This document shows positions 25,346 through 33,794 of a DNA stretch of 36,843 nt, in pieces. Within the stretch, counting starts at the first letter, position 1, and every line of letters begins with the position of its first letter. Source of the DNA: Bacteroidales bacterium (GTDB lineage Bacteria; Bacteroidota; Bacteroidia; Bacteroidales; UBA3663); contig JAFSKF010000010.1 of assembly GCA_017449065.1 (NCBI GenBank), forward strand, positions 1 to 36,843, given 5' to 3'. The notes beneath the pieces were generated by a model. It saw only the letters and a program-made list of their open reading frames with translations. It made no database searches and was not told the DNA's origin. Both the position numbers and the translations under genes were made by a program.

Positions 25346-27352
25346 TTACAATCCGTAGGTCAGGCTTGTGACAGCAAATGCCGTACGACGGTTAATCTGA
25401 TCAGCGACGGTGCGCTGATCGGGTGTAAGGGAATCGACAAACGATTCGTCAAGGGTCTGCCCGATAGGAAGGAACGGATATTTTAGCGAGAGTTTTTCAT
25501 CAACCGTCACCGGTTGCGCTTTGCCGTAACCGACAGGAGAGAGTCGGTCCGCTTCGATTCCCTGCGCAACCAGATAATCGCAGACCGACTGGGCACGACG
25601 CTGGGAGAGGTCGAGATTGTACTCTTGCGAACCCACGCGATCGGTATGTGCTGCAAGCTCGATGGTGCAATAGGGGTTGTCGTTCAGTAGTTCCACCAGT
25701 TCATTGAGAGCCGGGAACGATTCCTCGCGCAAAGTGGCTTTGTTGTAGTCGTAGAAGATATTGTCGATGAGGACGGGTTCCGCGATGGTAGGCAGAATGA
25801 AATCGACCACATAGTCGGCATCTTCTTCCTCCGGATCGGACGTGAACTGCGACTTGCGGTTGAGGTAACCCGTCTTGCCCGACATCATGACGTATTCCGT
25901 CGAACGGTCAATCAATACCTCGTAGGCGCCATCGGGCTTCGTGACCGACTTGAAGTTCATGCCGTTTCTGCCTACCACGCGCACTATCGCTTCTGCAATA
26001 GGTTCTTCGTCGGTATCGTAAACCGTACCGGAAATCTTGACTGTGACGGAGGGCAGGAGGAAAGAATAGATATTGTCGTAGCCTTTGCCCTGATTGCGGT
26101 TCGAACTGAACCAGCCTTCCTGTTTGGCCTGTGTTGCGTGCATGAAAGTCATACCGAAGTCATCACCTGCAGAATTTATGGGTGCCCCCAGGTGTTCGAC
26201 GTGCCAGGTGTCCCAGTCGTCGAGGCGGGCGCTATAGATATCCAATCCGCCCAATCCCTCGCGTCCGTTGCTCGAAAAATAGAGCAAGCCATCGGGCGAA
26301 AACGTAGGAAACATTTCATCGCCCAGTGTATTGATGGCTTTCCCGAGGTTCTCAGGGAACCCTGGCTGGTCGTTCTCCATCGAACAGCGCCAGAGGTCGA
26401 GACCGCCCTCACCGCCCTGCATATCGCTTACAAAATACAGGTATCTGCCATCGGGTGAAAGGGCAGGATGGGCGTAGGTGGAAAGGGTATCGCCCAGCAT
26501 ATTGAGCATTGTTCCCTTGCTCCACGAAGCATCGGATCGTCGCGACACATAGATCTGCGGTGCACCCGGCATCCCCTCGCTGCCGCCTGCACACGTGTAA
26601 TAGAGACTTTGCCCGTCTGCGCTGAAGCATGGAGTTCCTTCGTCGAACTTGGAGCAAAGCGATGCCACAGGCTCCGGTTTCTGCCATTTGCCTTTCTCGT
26701 CTTTGCGAGTCACCCAGATGTCGCAATATTTGGTGCCGGTGATGTCGCTCACGTCATCGCCTTCCACCTTGTCGTTGCTGGTGGTGTAGTAGAGTTCGTC
26801 ATCGTTCTCGCCCCAAATGGCAGGACTGAACTCTGCACGTCGGGTGTTGATGAGCGGAAAGCGCTTCACCTCATACCGGCTGCCGTCCTTTTTCCACTGG
26901 TCAGCCTGCACAGCACCCTCCAGGCCGGCACGTGCTTCCTCGTCGTCGGGAAAGTATTCGAGGTGTTGCTTGTAGTATTTGATTGCCTCGTTGTACTTGC
27001 CGCTATGGTGCAGGGCTTTGGCGATTCGCAGTTGCAGGGTAGGCTCATCCCAACCGTAGCGCTCAGCATTCTTATAGCCAGACGCCGCCATAGCCGGCAT
27101 CATGAGCTTGTCGTAAACGATGCCCTGATACCAGGCCACCTCGCCGCGTTTGTCACGTTCTGTGCGAGGGTCGGTTTTGCGATACACCTGCTTGAGCGTT
27201 TGCGATGCCTTGAAGTACTCTCCGCGCTCTATTTCCTGTAGTGCCGTAGAGAGTTTGGCCGACTTACAGCCGGTCAGTATGACAACGAACAGCAGCACAC
27301 AGGTGCCTGAAACGAATATCCGACGGAGCGGATTTTGGTGGGTAGAAGTCAT
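25346..27352 (-). CDS. porE: PorE-like type IX secretion lipoprotein (TPR, propeller, CRD, OmpA)
   Basis: The start is the ATG at 27352 (MTSTHQNPLRRIFVSGTCVL), which gives a lipoprotein signal with LTGC and lipidated Cys29; the reading from 27433 would bury it. The 668-residue product shows, in order, TPR-like helices (about 35-145, EIERGEYFKASQTL to YNEAIKYYKQHLEYFPDDEE), a PD40/WD40-type propeller (165-445, with FSPAIWGENDDELYYTTS, ALSPDGRYLYFVSD and TFSPDGLLYFSSN), a carboxypeptidase-regulatory-like domain (about 445-520, GTVYDTDEEPIAEAIVRV) and an OmpA peptidoglycan-binding domain (from about 530, IFYDYNKATL, ELAAHTDRVGSQEYN, NRRTAF). This is the order in P. gingivalis PorE (PG1058), which tethers the type IX machinery to peptidoglycan. 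Other OmpA-PD40 proteins share the order, so the symbol is probable, not certain. Confidence 0.75.
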   Translation of the reverse strand: MTSTHQNPLRRIFVSGTCVLLFVVILTGCKSAKLSTALQEIERGEYFKASQTLKQVYRKTDPRTERDKRGEVAWYQGIVYDKLMMPAMAASGYKNAERYGWDEPTLQLRIAKALHHSGKYNEAIKYYKQHLEYFPDDEEARAGLEGAVQADQWKKDGSRYEVKRFPLINTRRAEFSPAIWGENDDELYYTTSNDKVEGDDVSDITGTKYCDIWVTRKDEKGKWQKPEPVASLCSKFDEGTPCFSADGQSLYYTCAGGSEGMPGAPQIYVSRRSDASWSKGTMLNMLGDTLSTYAHPALSPDGRYLYFVSDMQGGEGGLDLWRCSMENDQPGFPENLGKAINTLGDEMFPTFSPDGLLYFSSNGREGLGGLDIYSARLDDWDTWHVEHLGAPINSAGDDFGMTFMHATQAKQEGWFSSNRNQGKGYDNIYSFLLPSVTVKISGTVYDTDEEPIAEAIVRVVGRNGMNFKSVTKPDGAYEVLIDRSTEYVMMSGKTGYLNRKSQFTSDPEEEDADYVVDFILPTIAEPVLIDNIFYDYNKATLREESFPALNELVELLNDNPYCTIELAAHTDRVGSQEYNLDLSQRRAQSVCDYLVAQGIEADRLSPVGYGKAQPVTVDEKLSLKYPFLPIGQTLDESFVDSLTPDQRTVADQINRRTAFAVTSLTYGL

Positions 27353-27419
27353 ATTAGCATTATAAATAACGAACGGGTAGCGAAAAAATTGTCTCTTTTT
27401 GAAAATTTGACCCTGAAAA

Positions 27420-27451
27420 TTTGGTTCAGACACGAAAAAGGCTTACCTTTG
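27420..27451 (+). promoter_or_regulatory. Bacteroidota promoter for the GH35-GH95 operon
   Basis: TTTG (27420-27423), exactly 20 bases, then TACCTTTG (27444-27451), ending 31 bases before the GH35 start codon. This is a full consensus match, in the 130-base divergent gap shared with the PorE-like gene. Confidence 0.85.
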
Positions 27452-27482
27452 CGCTATACTTAATACCCAAAACCTGTTACTT

Positions 27483-29531
27483 ATGAAAATAAAAACAACA
27501 CAGATTTTACTGACCGCTCTCTTGGCAGCATCATGCAGTTTTGCACCGGCCAAGAGCACTAAAGTACACACGTTCGAACAAGGCCAAGGCACGTTCCTGT
27601 TGGATGGTAAGCCTTTTGTGGTGAAGGCTGCTGAGATGCACTATGCCCGCATTCCGCGTCCTTATTGGGAACATCGCATCCAGATGTGCAAGGCATTGGG
27701 CATGAACACGGTTTGCCTCTATGTGTTCTGGAACCTGCACGAACAGGAGGAAGGCGTCTATGACTTCAAGACCGACGAAAAGAACGTGGCGGAGTTTGTG
27801 CGCCTTTGCCAGAAGAACGGCATGTGGGTGATTGTCCGTCCCGGTCCGTATGTTTGTGCTGAATGGGAGATGGGCGGTCTGCCCTGGTGGCTGTTGAAGC
27901 ACGACGATATGAAACTGCGCTCGCTCGATCCGAACTTCATGCAGGCGGTCGGTCGCTTCGAACGTGCTTTGTCTGCAGAGCTGGCTCCTTTCTGTCTGGA
28001 GAACGGCGGCAATATCCTGATGATTCAGGTGGAGAACGAATACGGTTCGTATGCCAAGGATAAGCCCTATGTGAGTGCAGTTCGCGATTCATTGCGTGCG
28101 GCAGGATGGGACAAGACAATGATGTTCCAATGCGACTGGTCGAGCAACTTTACCGACAATGCCCTCGACGACCTGTTGTGGACCATGAACTTCGGTACTG
28201 GGGCAAACATCGACGATCAGTTCCGCAAAGTAGGCGAAATGCGTCCGCAGGCTCCTAAGATGTGTTCGGAGTTCTGGAGCGGCTGGTTCGACGGATGGGG
28301 AACTGCTCACCAGACCCGTCCCGCAGAAAAGATGGTACAGGGCATCAGCGATATGCTCGATCGGGGCATTTCCTTCTCGCTCTATATGACTCACGGCGGC
28401 ACATCCTTCGGGCAGTGGGCAGGTTCGAACAACACCCATTTCTCGCCCGACTGCACCAGCTACGATTATGATGCGCCCATCAATGAACAGGGTTCTGCAA
28501 CTCCAAAATACTATCAGTTGCGCGATCTGCTTCAGAAGCACAGCGATGTGAAGCTGCCTGCTGTGCCCAAGGCCAAGCCGGTGGTGGAAGTTGCAGAATT
28601 TGAGGTTACTGGTTTTGCACCGCTCTTCGCAGCGGAAAACCGACCCGCAGCCATCAAGTCGGAGTATGTGCACAATATGGAGTTCTACAATCAGGGTTAC
28701 GGCTCGATGATCTATTCCTGCTTCCTGCCAGCCTACGAGTCGGAGGGATATCTGGAGATTCAGGATGCCCACGATTTCGTTTCGGTGTTTGTCGATGGCA
28801 AGCTGGTAGGGCAGACCTACAGAGGCAACAAGCAGTCGAGCGTGGTGAAGATGCCAGCGTTGCCTAAAGGCGGACGTATGGAGATTCTCGTGGAAGCCAT
28901 GGGCCGTATCAACTACAGCAAGCTGATTCTCGATCGCAAGGGCATCGAGCATGCCGTGAAGCTCTGCACCAAAACGCCACAGGCTGAAGTGACCTACGAT
29001 CTCCGGAACTGGGAAGTGGAACTGCTCCCGGTATCGTACGACTTCGTGAACAACCGCCAGTACAAACCTTTGGCAGAACAGGGCCTGAATATCGATATGC
29101 AATTGAGCCAGTCGCTGACGCGTATTCCGGTTCCGGCTTCGCAGTACGATAAAGCCGGTTACTACAAGGCGTCATTCCAAGTGAAGCAAGTGGGCGATAC
29201 CTATCTGGATCTGGGCACTTGGGGCAAAGGTCTGATTTGGGTGAACGGTTACTGTCTGGGTCGCTTCTGGAACGTGGGTCCGCAACAGACGCTTTATGTG
29301 CCTGGCTGTTGGCTGAAGAAAGGCAAGAACGAGGTGATTGTAATGGACGTAACCGGTCCGCAGAAAGCCGTCTTGCGAGGCGTGAAGGAGCCTGTGCTCG
29401 ACAATCTGCACAAAGACCGGATGCCAAAGGAAGCCATCTCTCTGCCTGCTCGCAACCGTAAGGCTGATGCTGCCCGTGTGCAGAATAATGTTAACTTTGT
29501 GGGTAACGATGCAGCACCAGGAGCGAAGTAA
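27483..29531 (+). CDS. Glycoside hydrolase family 35 beta-galactosidase
   Basis: The 682-residue exo-acting enzyme removes terminal beta-galactose. The signal region ends LLAASC, so it may be a lipoprotein with Cys18 lipidated, although Ala at -3 makes the lipobox imperfect. The GH35 barrel has GTFLLDGKPFVVKAAEMHYA (36-55), RIPRPYWEHRIQMCKALGMN (56-75), VRPGPYVCAEWEMGGLPWW (118-136), acid/base Glu186 in IQVENEYGSY and nucleophile Glu263 in MCSEFWSGWFDGWG. C-terminal jelly rolls include WGKGLIWVNGYCLGRFWNVG, typical of the family. It is the first gene behind a strong promoter and is followed by GH95, a histidine kinase and an outer membrane protein, which suggests a glycan-use operon without its own SusC/SusD. 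Confidence 0.95.
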   Translation: MKIKTTQILLTALLAASCSFAPAKSTKVHTFEQGQGTFLLDGKPFVVKAAEMHYARIPRPYWEHRIQMCKALGMNTVCLYVFWNLHEQEEGVYDFKTDEKNVAEFVRLCQKNGMWVIVRPGPYVCAEWEMGGLPWWLLKHDDMKLRSLDPNFMQAVGRFERALSAELAPFCLENGGNILMIQVENEYGSYAKDKPYVSAVRDSLRAAGWDKTMMFQCDWSSNFTDNALDDLLWTMNFGTGANIDDQFRKVGEMRPQAPKMCSEFWSGWFDGWGTAHQTRPAEKMVQGISDMLDRGISFSLYMTHGGTSFGQWAGSNNTHFSPDCTSYDYDAPINEQGSATPKYYQLRDLLQKHSDVKLPAVPKAKPVVEVAEFEVTGFAPLFAAENRPAAIKSEYVHNMEFYNQGYGSMIYSCFLPAYESEGYLEIQDAHDFVSVFVDGKLVGQTYRGNKQSSVVKMPALPKGGRMEILVEAMGRINYSKLILDRKGIEHAVKLCTKTPQAEVTYDLRNWEVELLPVSYDFVNNRQYKPLAEQGLNIDMQLSQSLTRIPVPASQYDKAGYYKASFQVKQVGDTYLDLGTWGKGLIWVNGYCLGRFWNVGPQQTLYVPGCWLKKGKNEVIVMDVTGPQKAVLRGVKEPVLDNLHKDRMPKEAISLPARNRKADAARVQNNVNFVGNDAAPGAK

Positions 29532-29546
29532 TATTCCTTTTACTTT

Positions 29547-29604
29547 CCCTTTAACTCCCCTTTAACTCCCCTTTAACTCCCCTTTAACTCCCCTTTAACT
29601 CCCC
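29547..29604. repeat. 11-bp C-rich tandem repeat between GH35 and GH95
   Basis: Five perfect head-to-tail copies of CTTTAACTCCC occupy 29549-29603. The result is six C runs (first of three, the rest of four) separated by seven-base loops. On the complementary (template) strand this gives GGGG runs with AGTTAAA loops, which meets the classical G-quadruplex rule. The unit length is close to one helical turn. The repeat fills most of the 92-base spacer before the GH95 start. Confidence 0.9.
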
Positions 29605-29623
29605 TTAATTACATTTATATTAT

Positions 29624-32101
29624 ATGTATAATAGACTTGTTTGCTTTGCATTGCTGACAGCAGGAGCGCTGTCAGCCAATGCGGCTTTACAACTGCGTTA
29701 CGATCGTCCGGCAACTTGTTTCGAGGAAACGCTGGTGATCGGTAACGGAAACTTGGGTGCTGCCATTTATGGCGGTGAGCGTGAGGATCGCCTTTCGCTG
29801 AACGACCTGACGCTTTGGACTGGTGAGCCCTGTGCCGAGAAAGTATATTCGCCTGATGCCTGGAAGAACCTGGAGCGCGTGCGGATGTTTCTCGATCAGG
29901 AAGATTATCCGCATGCTAATCAGGCTATCAAATCCATTCAGGGCGAGTTTACTCAGAACTACCAACCATTAGGAAACCTGCTGCTGACCGATCTGTCGGA
30001 TGAGACTTCCACGAAAGGTTATCAGCGCACCTTGCAGCTCGACAGCGCGTTGGCACGTGTGACGTTGGGCAACGTGGAACGCACTTACTTTGTTTCCGCA
30101 CCCGATAGCGTCATCGTGGTGCATCTTAAAGGTAAGAATGGCGCTATGATTCGCGAGCGTATCGGTTTGAACAGCCTGCTGCCGGTGGAAATGAAGTGCT
30201 CGATACCCAAAGAGGGCAAGTGGGGCGATCTGATGATGGATGGCTACACAGCTTATGCTTCTTCGCCCAGCTATGCAAGTTCGGAAATCGCGATGAACAA
30301 TAAGCGGGGCATCCATTTCCGTACACAGGTGCGTGTGATTCCGTTGGGTGGTGGCGAAGTCCGGGCGATGAACGGACAGGCACTCGAACTTTCGAATTGT
30401 GCGGAAGCACTCATTCTGGTGAGCAACGTGACCAGTTTCAATGGTCGCTACAAAGATCCCGTAAAGGCAGGTCGTGATTATCAGAAAGACGTGAACGAAC
30501 GTATCGGGAATGCAGAAAAGAAGAACTTTGATCAGTTGCTGAAACGTCATGTGGATGATTTCAGCACCTATTTCAGTCGTGTTTCCATCGATTTGGGAAC
30601 CACCGATCCGGCCATTGCGGCTCTGCCTACCGATGTGCAGTTGCGGAAATATACGGAGGAGAATCAGACCAATCCCGATCTGGAGGAACTGTATTTCCAG
30701 TTCGGACGATACCTGCTCATTTCCTGCTCCCGCACAGAAGGTGTTCCTGCCAACTTGCAGGGACTTTGGAACGAGAAACTGTTGCCGCCGTGGAGCTGTA
30801 ACTATACTTCGAACATCAATCTGGAAGAGAACTATTGGCCTGCAGAAGTGGCGAATTTAAGTGAAATGCACCAGCCAATGCTCGATTTTGTGGAAAGTCT
30901 GCCTAAGTCGGGCGAGATTTCTGCCAAGAATTACTACAACGTTCAGAAAGGTTGGTGCTTGGGGCACAATACAGACATCTGGGGCCTGACAAATCCTGTT
31001 GGACGGCGTTGGGGCGATCCCAGCTGGGCGAACTGGAACATGGGTGGCGCCTGGGTTTCCACTCACCTTTGGGAGCACTATACCTTCACGCTCGATAAAG
31101 ACTTCCTCCAGCAGGCATATCCTGCATTGAAGGGTGCGGCTGATTTCTGCTTGGGTTGGATGATCGAGAAGGACGGGTATCTGCTGACCTCGCCTTGCAC
31201 CACACCCGAGAACCGCTATGTGGCTTTGGATGTGAATCAGAAAACCGATGCGGAAGGCCGTCCGGCTCGCGACCATGCCTATGTGGGAGCTGTTTTCTAT
31301 GGCGGTTTTGCGGATATTGCCATGATTAAGGAATGTCTTTTGGATACGCGTGCCGCTGCTCGCGAACTGGGCATCGACCAGGCATATCAGGATTCGATTA
31401 CTGCGGCCTTGAATAAACTGCTGCCATACCGCATCGGTAGTCGCGGCAATCTGCAGGAGTTCTATCATGATTGGGAAGGTCAGGATCCGCAGCATCGTCA
31501 CCAAAGTCATCTGTTCGGTTTGTATCCGGGTCATCACATCACCGTAAAGGAAACCCCGGATTTGGCGCGCGCGTGTGCCCGTACTCTTGAAATTAAAGGT
31601 CCGAAGAGTACCGGTTGGAGCACGGGTTGGCGTGTGAACCTGCAAGCCCGACTGAGGGATGCCGACAAGGCTTATCAGACTTACCGGATGCTACTCACCT
31701 TCATCGATCCTCACGGAAAAGGTGGAGGCGGAACTTACCCGAACCTGCTGGATGCGCATTCGCCCTTCCAGATTGACGGCAACTTCGGTGGCTGTGCCGG
31801 TGTGATGGAAATGCTGATGCAGTCGGAATATGTGCTTCCTACTGGTAAAACAAAGGGGCAGGACGGCGTTTCGAAAGTGACGCTTTTGCCTGCTGTTCCG
31901 GCCTCTTGGAGTGCTGAAGGAAGTGTTACTGGTCTATGTGCACGAGGCGGCTTTGTGCTCGACTTTTCTTGGAAGAACGGCAAAATCACCGCTTTGAAAG
32001 TCTATTCGCGGCGTCCGAATCGTGGCACGTGTCAAGTTTCCTGCGGTTCAAAATCGTGGAAAATCAGCCTGAATCCGGGCGATTCGAAGCAGGTGCCGTA
32101 A
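29624..32101 (+). CDS. Glycoside hydrolase family 95 alpha-L-fucosidase (or related exo-glycosidase)
   Basis: The 825-residue protein has a signal peptide (residues 1-20, ending LSANA). Family motifs are WTGEP (65-69), YQPLGNLLL (113-121), GVPANLQGLWNEKLLPPWSC (373-392), SNINLEENYWPAEVANLSEM (396-415, corresponding to the TNINxxxNYWPA active-site segment with Asn397 and Asn399), SPCTTPENRY and FQIDGNFGGCAG near the end. GH95 members are mainly inverting 1,2-alpha-L-fucosidases acting on host glycans or xyloglucan; some act on alpha-L-galactose. With GH35 upstream, sequential removal of fucose and then galactose is a reasonable inference. The sensor kinase gene follows 12 bases later. Confidence 0.92.
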   Translation: MYNRLVCFALLTAGALSANAALQLRYDRPATCFEETLVIGNGNLGAAIYGGEREDRLSLNDLTLWTGEPCAEKVYSPDAWKNLERVRMFLDQEDYPHANQAIKSIQGEFTQNYQPLGNLLLTDLSDETSTKGYQRTLQLDSALARVTLGNVERTYFVSAPDSVIVVHLKGKNGAMIRERIGLNSLLPVEMKCSIPKEGKWGDLMMDGYTAYASSPSYASSEIAMNNKRGIHFRTQVRVIPLGGGEVRAMNGQALELSNCAEALILVSNVTSFNGRYKDPVKAGRDYQKDVNERIGNAEKKNFDQLLKRHVDDFSTYFSRVSIDLGTTDPAIAALPTDVQLRKYTEENQTNPDLEELYFQFGRYLLISCSRTEGVPANLQGLWNEKLLPPWSCNYTSNINLEENYWPAEVANLSEMHQPMLDFVESLPKSGEISAKNYYNVQKGWCLGHNTDIWGLTNPVGRRWGDPSWANWNMGGAWVSTHLWEHYTFTLDKDFLQQAYPALKGAADFCLGWMIEKDGYLLTSPCTTPENRYVALDVNQKTDAEGRPARDHAYVGAVFYGGFADIAMIKECLLDTRAAARELGIDQAYQDSITAALNKLLPYRIGSRGNLQEFYHDWEGQDPQHRHQSHLFGLYPGHHITVKETPDLARACARTLEIKGPKSTGWSTGWRVNLQARLRDADKAYQTYRMLLTFIDPHGKGGGGTYPNLLDAHSPFQIDGNFGGCAGVMEMLMQSEYVLPTGKTKGQDGVSKVTLLPAVPASWSAEGSVTGLCARGGFVLDFSWKNGKITALKVYSRRPNRGTCQVSCGSKSWKISLNPGDSKQVP

Positions 32102-32113
32102 ATTGTTCCGGAT

Positions 32114-33022
32114 ATGATCGACCAGTTGTTGAATTTCCTGCCTTTGCCTTTTCTGGTGTTGAGCGGCCTGCTGACTGTTTTTCTGCTGGTGGTGGGTCTG
32201 GTCAATCTGTGGGTGAAGTATCGCACATGGAAAGACGATGACTGGTTGGTGCAGCAGATTTACACGCGCCGTCGTCTGCTGATGCTCTATCTGAAGTGCT
32301 GGTTAGTGATTCTGGCGGGCTTGTTGTTGCTCATGTTTGCCGACATGATCTTGCCTTTGCAGGTGATTTGTGTGGCGCTGACCATCGGGGCGCTGACCAG
32401 TATTGTTGCTGCCGAGAGCCTTGAGGAGGTGCGCCTGCGTCGCAGCCAGATGGAGAATCAGGTGCTGCGCAGCCAACTCAATCCGCATTTTCTCTACAAT
32501 ACGCTCAACAACATCGATGCTTTGATCTGGCTCGATCCGCAAAAGGCATCGGATGCTGTCACCAGCCTGAGCGCGCTGATGCGCTATTTCACCTATAGTG
32601 CCCGACAGGAACATGTGCCTGTAGGCGAGGAAGTGAAGCACTTGCAGGAACTTGTGGAACTGCAACGCTTGCGCATGCAGCATACCGATGCCCTCAGGTT
32701 CGATGTCAGCATCGACGACGAAAAGCAGCCCATTGCGCCGCTGCTGCTTTTGCCTTTGTTAGAGAACTGCTTCAAGCATTGCGGCAACCTGAACGAATCC
32801 GGAGCCATCGTGCTTTCTCTGAAAGTGAACCAAGGAAAGCTGGAATACAGGAGCAGCAACAATCTTCCGACCGAACCGAAAGAGAACACTCGTCAGCATG
32901 GTGTGGGCATGAAAGTGTTGCGCCGTCGTCTGAAGCTTCTCTATCCGGATCGCTTCGAACTCACCGCCACCGTTCTCGACAATCGTTTCGAAACGGCATT
33001 AGTCGTTTCCCTTTATCATTAA
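32114..33022 (+). CDS. LytS-type sensor histidine kinase, without adjacent response regulator
   Basis: The 302-residue protein has three hydrophobic segments (about 10-32, 56-78 and 81-100), then the His_kinase domain of the LytS/YpdA kind: VLRSQLNPHFLYNTLNNIDA with the phospho-acceptor His125, LLLLPLLENCFKHCG as the N-box and QHGVGMKVLRRRLKLLYPD as the G-box region. There is no periplasmic sensor domain. Kinases of this family usually pair with a LytTR response regulator next door; none follows here. The gene lies in the glycosidase operon, 12 bases after GH95. The only LytTR protein in the window is a stand-alone DNA-binding domain at 35870-36253, which has no receiver. Confidence 0.88.
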   Translation: MIDQLLNFLPLPFLVLSGLLTVFLLVVGLVNLWVKYRTWKDDDWLVQQIYTRRRLLMLYLKCWLVILAGLLLLMFADMILPLQVICVALTIGALTSIVAAESLEEVRLRRSQMENQVLRSQLNPHFLYNTLNNIDALIWLDPQKASDAVTSLSALMRYFTYSARQEHVPVGEEVKHLQELVELQRLRMQHTDALRFDVSIDDEKQPIAPLLLLPLLENCFKHCGNLNESGAIVLSLKVNQGKLEYRSSNNLPTEPKENTRQHGVGMKVLRRRLKLLYPDRFELTATVLDNRFETALVVSLYH

Positions 33023-33070
33023 CCCCATTAACCCCACAACCCCCATTAACCCCATTCACCCCATTAAAAA
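33017..33070. repeat. 9-bp C-rich tandem repeat between kinase and DUF5020 genes
   Basis: The unit CATTAACCC begins at 33017, 33026, 33035 (variant), 33044, 33053 (one change) and 33062 (degenerate), always in 9-bp register, from inside the kinase stop codon to the base before the next ATG. Five C runs of four or five bases are split by four- or five-base loops, so the complementary strand fits the G-quadruplex pattern. The unit resembles the 11-bp repeat upstream of GH95. Confidence 0.85.
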
Positions 33071-33071
33071 A

Positions 33072-33794
33072 ATGAAACAAAGTATCCTCACCCTCGTCTC
33101 ATCTCTTTTCGCTTTCTCAGCGATAGCTCAAGATTTGCAGTTACACTACGATTTCGGACGTAATCTGTACTCCGATACGGAGGCCCATCGACCCAAAGTG
33201 ACACTTACCTACGAAGCCTTCAAAGCTGATTCGTGGGGCAGTTGGTACTATTTTGTAGATGTGGATTTCAGTCGGAAGTTTACGGAAAGCGCCTATACGG
33301 AAATCAGCCGCGAATTTAATATTGGCAGTAAGGGCTTGGCTGCTCATGTGGAGTACGACGGCGGCTTGTCGAAAGCAGGCAGTTTCCAGCATGCTGCGCT
33401 GATTGGTCCTGCCTGGAACGGCCATAATGCTGATTTCTCGACCACCTATAGCGTTCAGCTGATGTACAAGCATTATTTTAAGAGCTATGCCTACACGCAT
33501 GCCTATGCCAGCGTGCAGCTGACGGGTGTCTGGAGCACCACTTTTGCCAATAAGGCGTTGACGTTCTCCGGATTCGTGGATCTCTGGCGTGGCGAGCAGG
33601 CGAATGGTCACGGACAGTTGGTTTTCCTCACCGAGCCGCAGTTGTGGTATAATTTCAATACGCTGAAAGGTATGGAGAAAGTGAACCTGTCGGTAGGAAC
33701 GGAGTGGGAGATTTCGAACAACTTTATCTTCAACACCTACAACGACGATTCTTTCTTCTTCAATCCGACGCTGGCTCTGAAGTGGACGTTTTGA
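33072..33794 (+). CDS. DUF5020 outer membrane beta-barrel protein
   Basis: The 240-residue product has a signal peptide (MKQSILTLVSSLFAFSAIAQ) and then DLQLHYDFGRNLYSDTEAHR, typical of DUF5020, a Bacteroidota family resembling the Tsx nucleoside channel. Alternating aromatic strands continue throughout (GSWYYFVDVDFSR, YSVQLMYKHYFKSYAYTHAY, EPQLWYNFNTL), and the chain ends in Phe (LALKWTF), the usual outer membrane insertion signal. It may form a small solute channel. The gene is fourth in the glycosidase direction and its last 35 bases overlap the convergent DUF4435 gene. Confidence 0.8.
   Translation: MKQSILTLVSSLFAFSAIAQDLQLHYDFGRNLYSDTEAHRPKVTLTYEAFKADSWGSWYYFVDVDFSRKFTESAYTEISREFNIGSKGLAAHVEYDGGLSKAGSFQHAALIGPAWNGHNADFSTTYSVQLMYKHYFKSYAYTHAYASVQLTGVWSTTFANKALTFSGFVDLWRGEQANGHGQLVFLTEPQLWYNFNTLKGMEKVNLSVGTEWEISNNFIFNTYNDDSFFFNPTLALKWTF

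Noticed and set aside
27353..27433. Longer N-terminus for the PorE-like lipoprotein
   Set aside because: The 27 extra residues would precede the lipoprotein signal and lie within the divergent promoter region.
26468..29102. Frames of 257 and 337 codons opposite the PorE-like and GH35 genes
   Set aside because: They are shadows of well-supported genes; codon pattern and motifs support only the other strand.
29547..29604. Possible CRISPR array
   Set aside because: The 11-bp units are head to tail with no spacers between them, so this is a simple tandem repeat.
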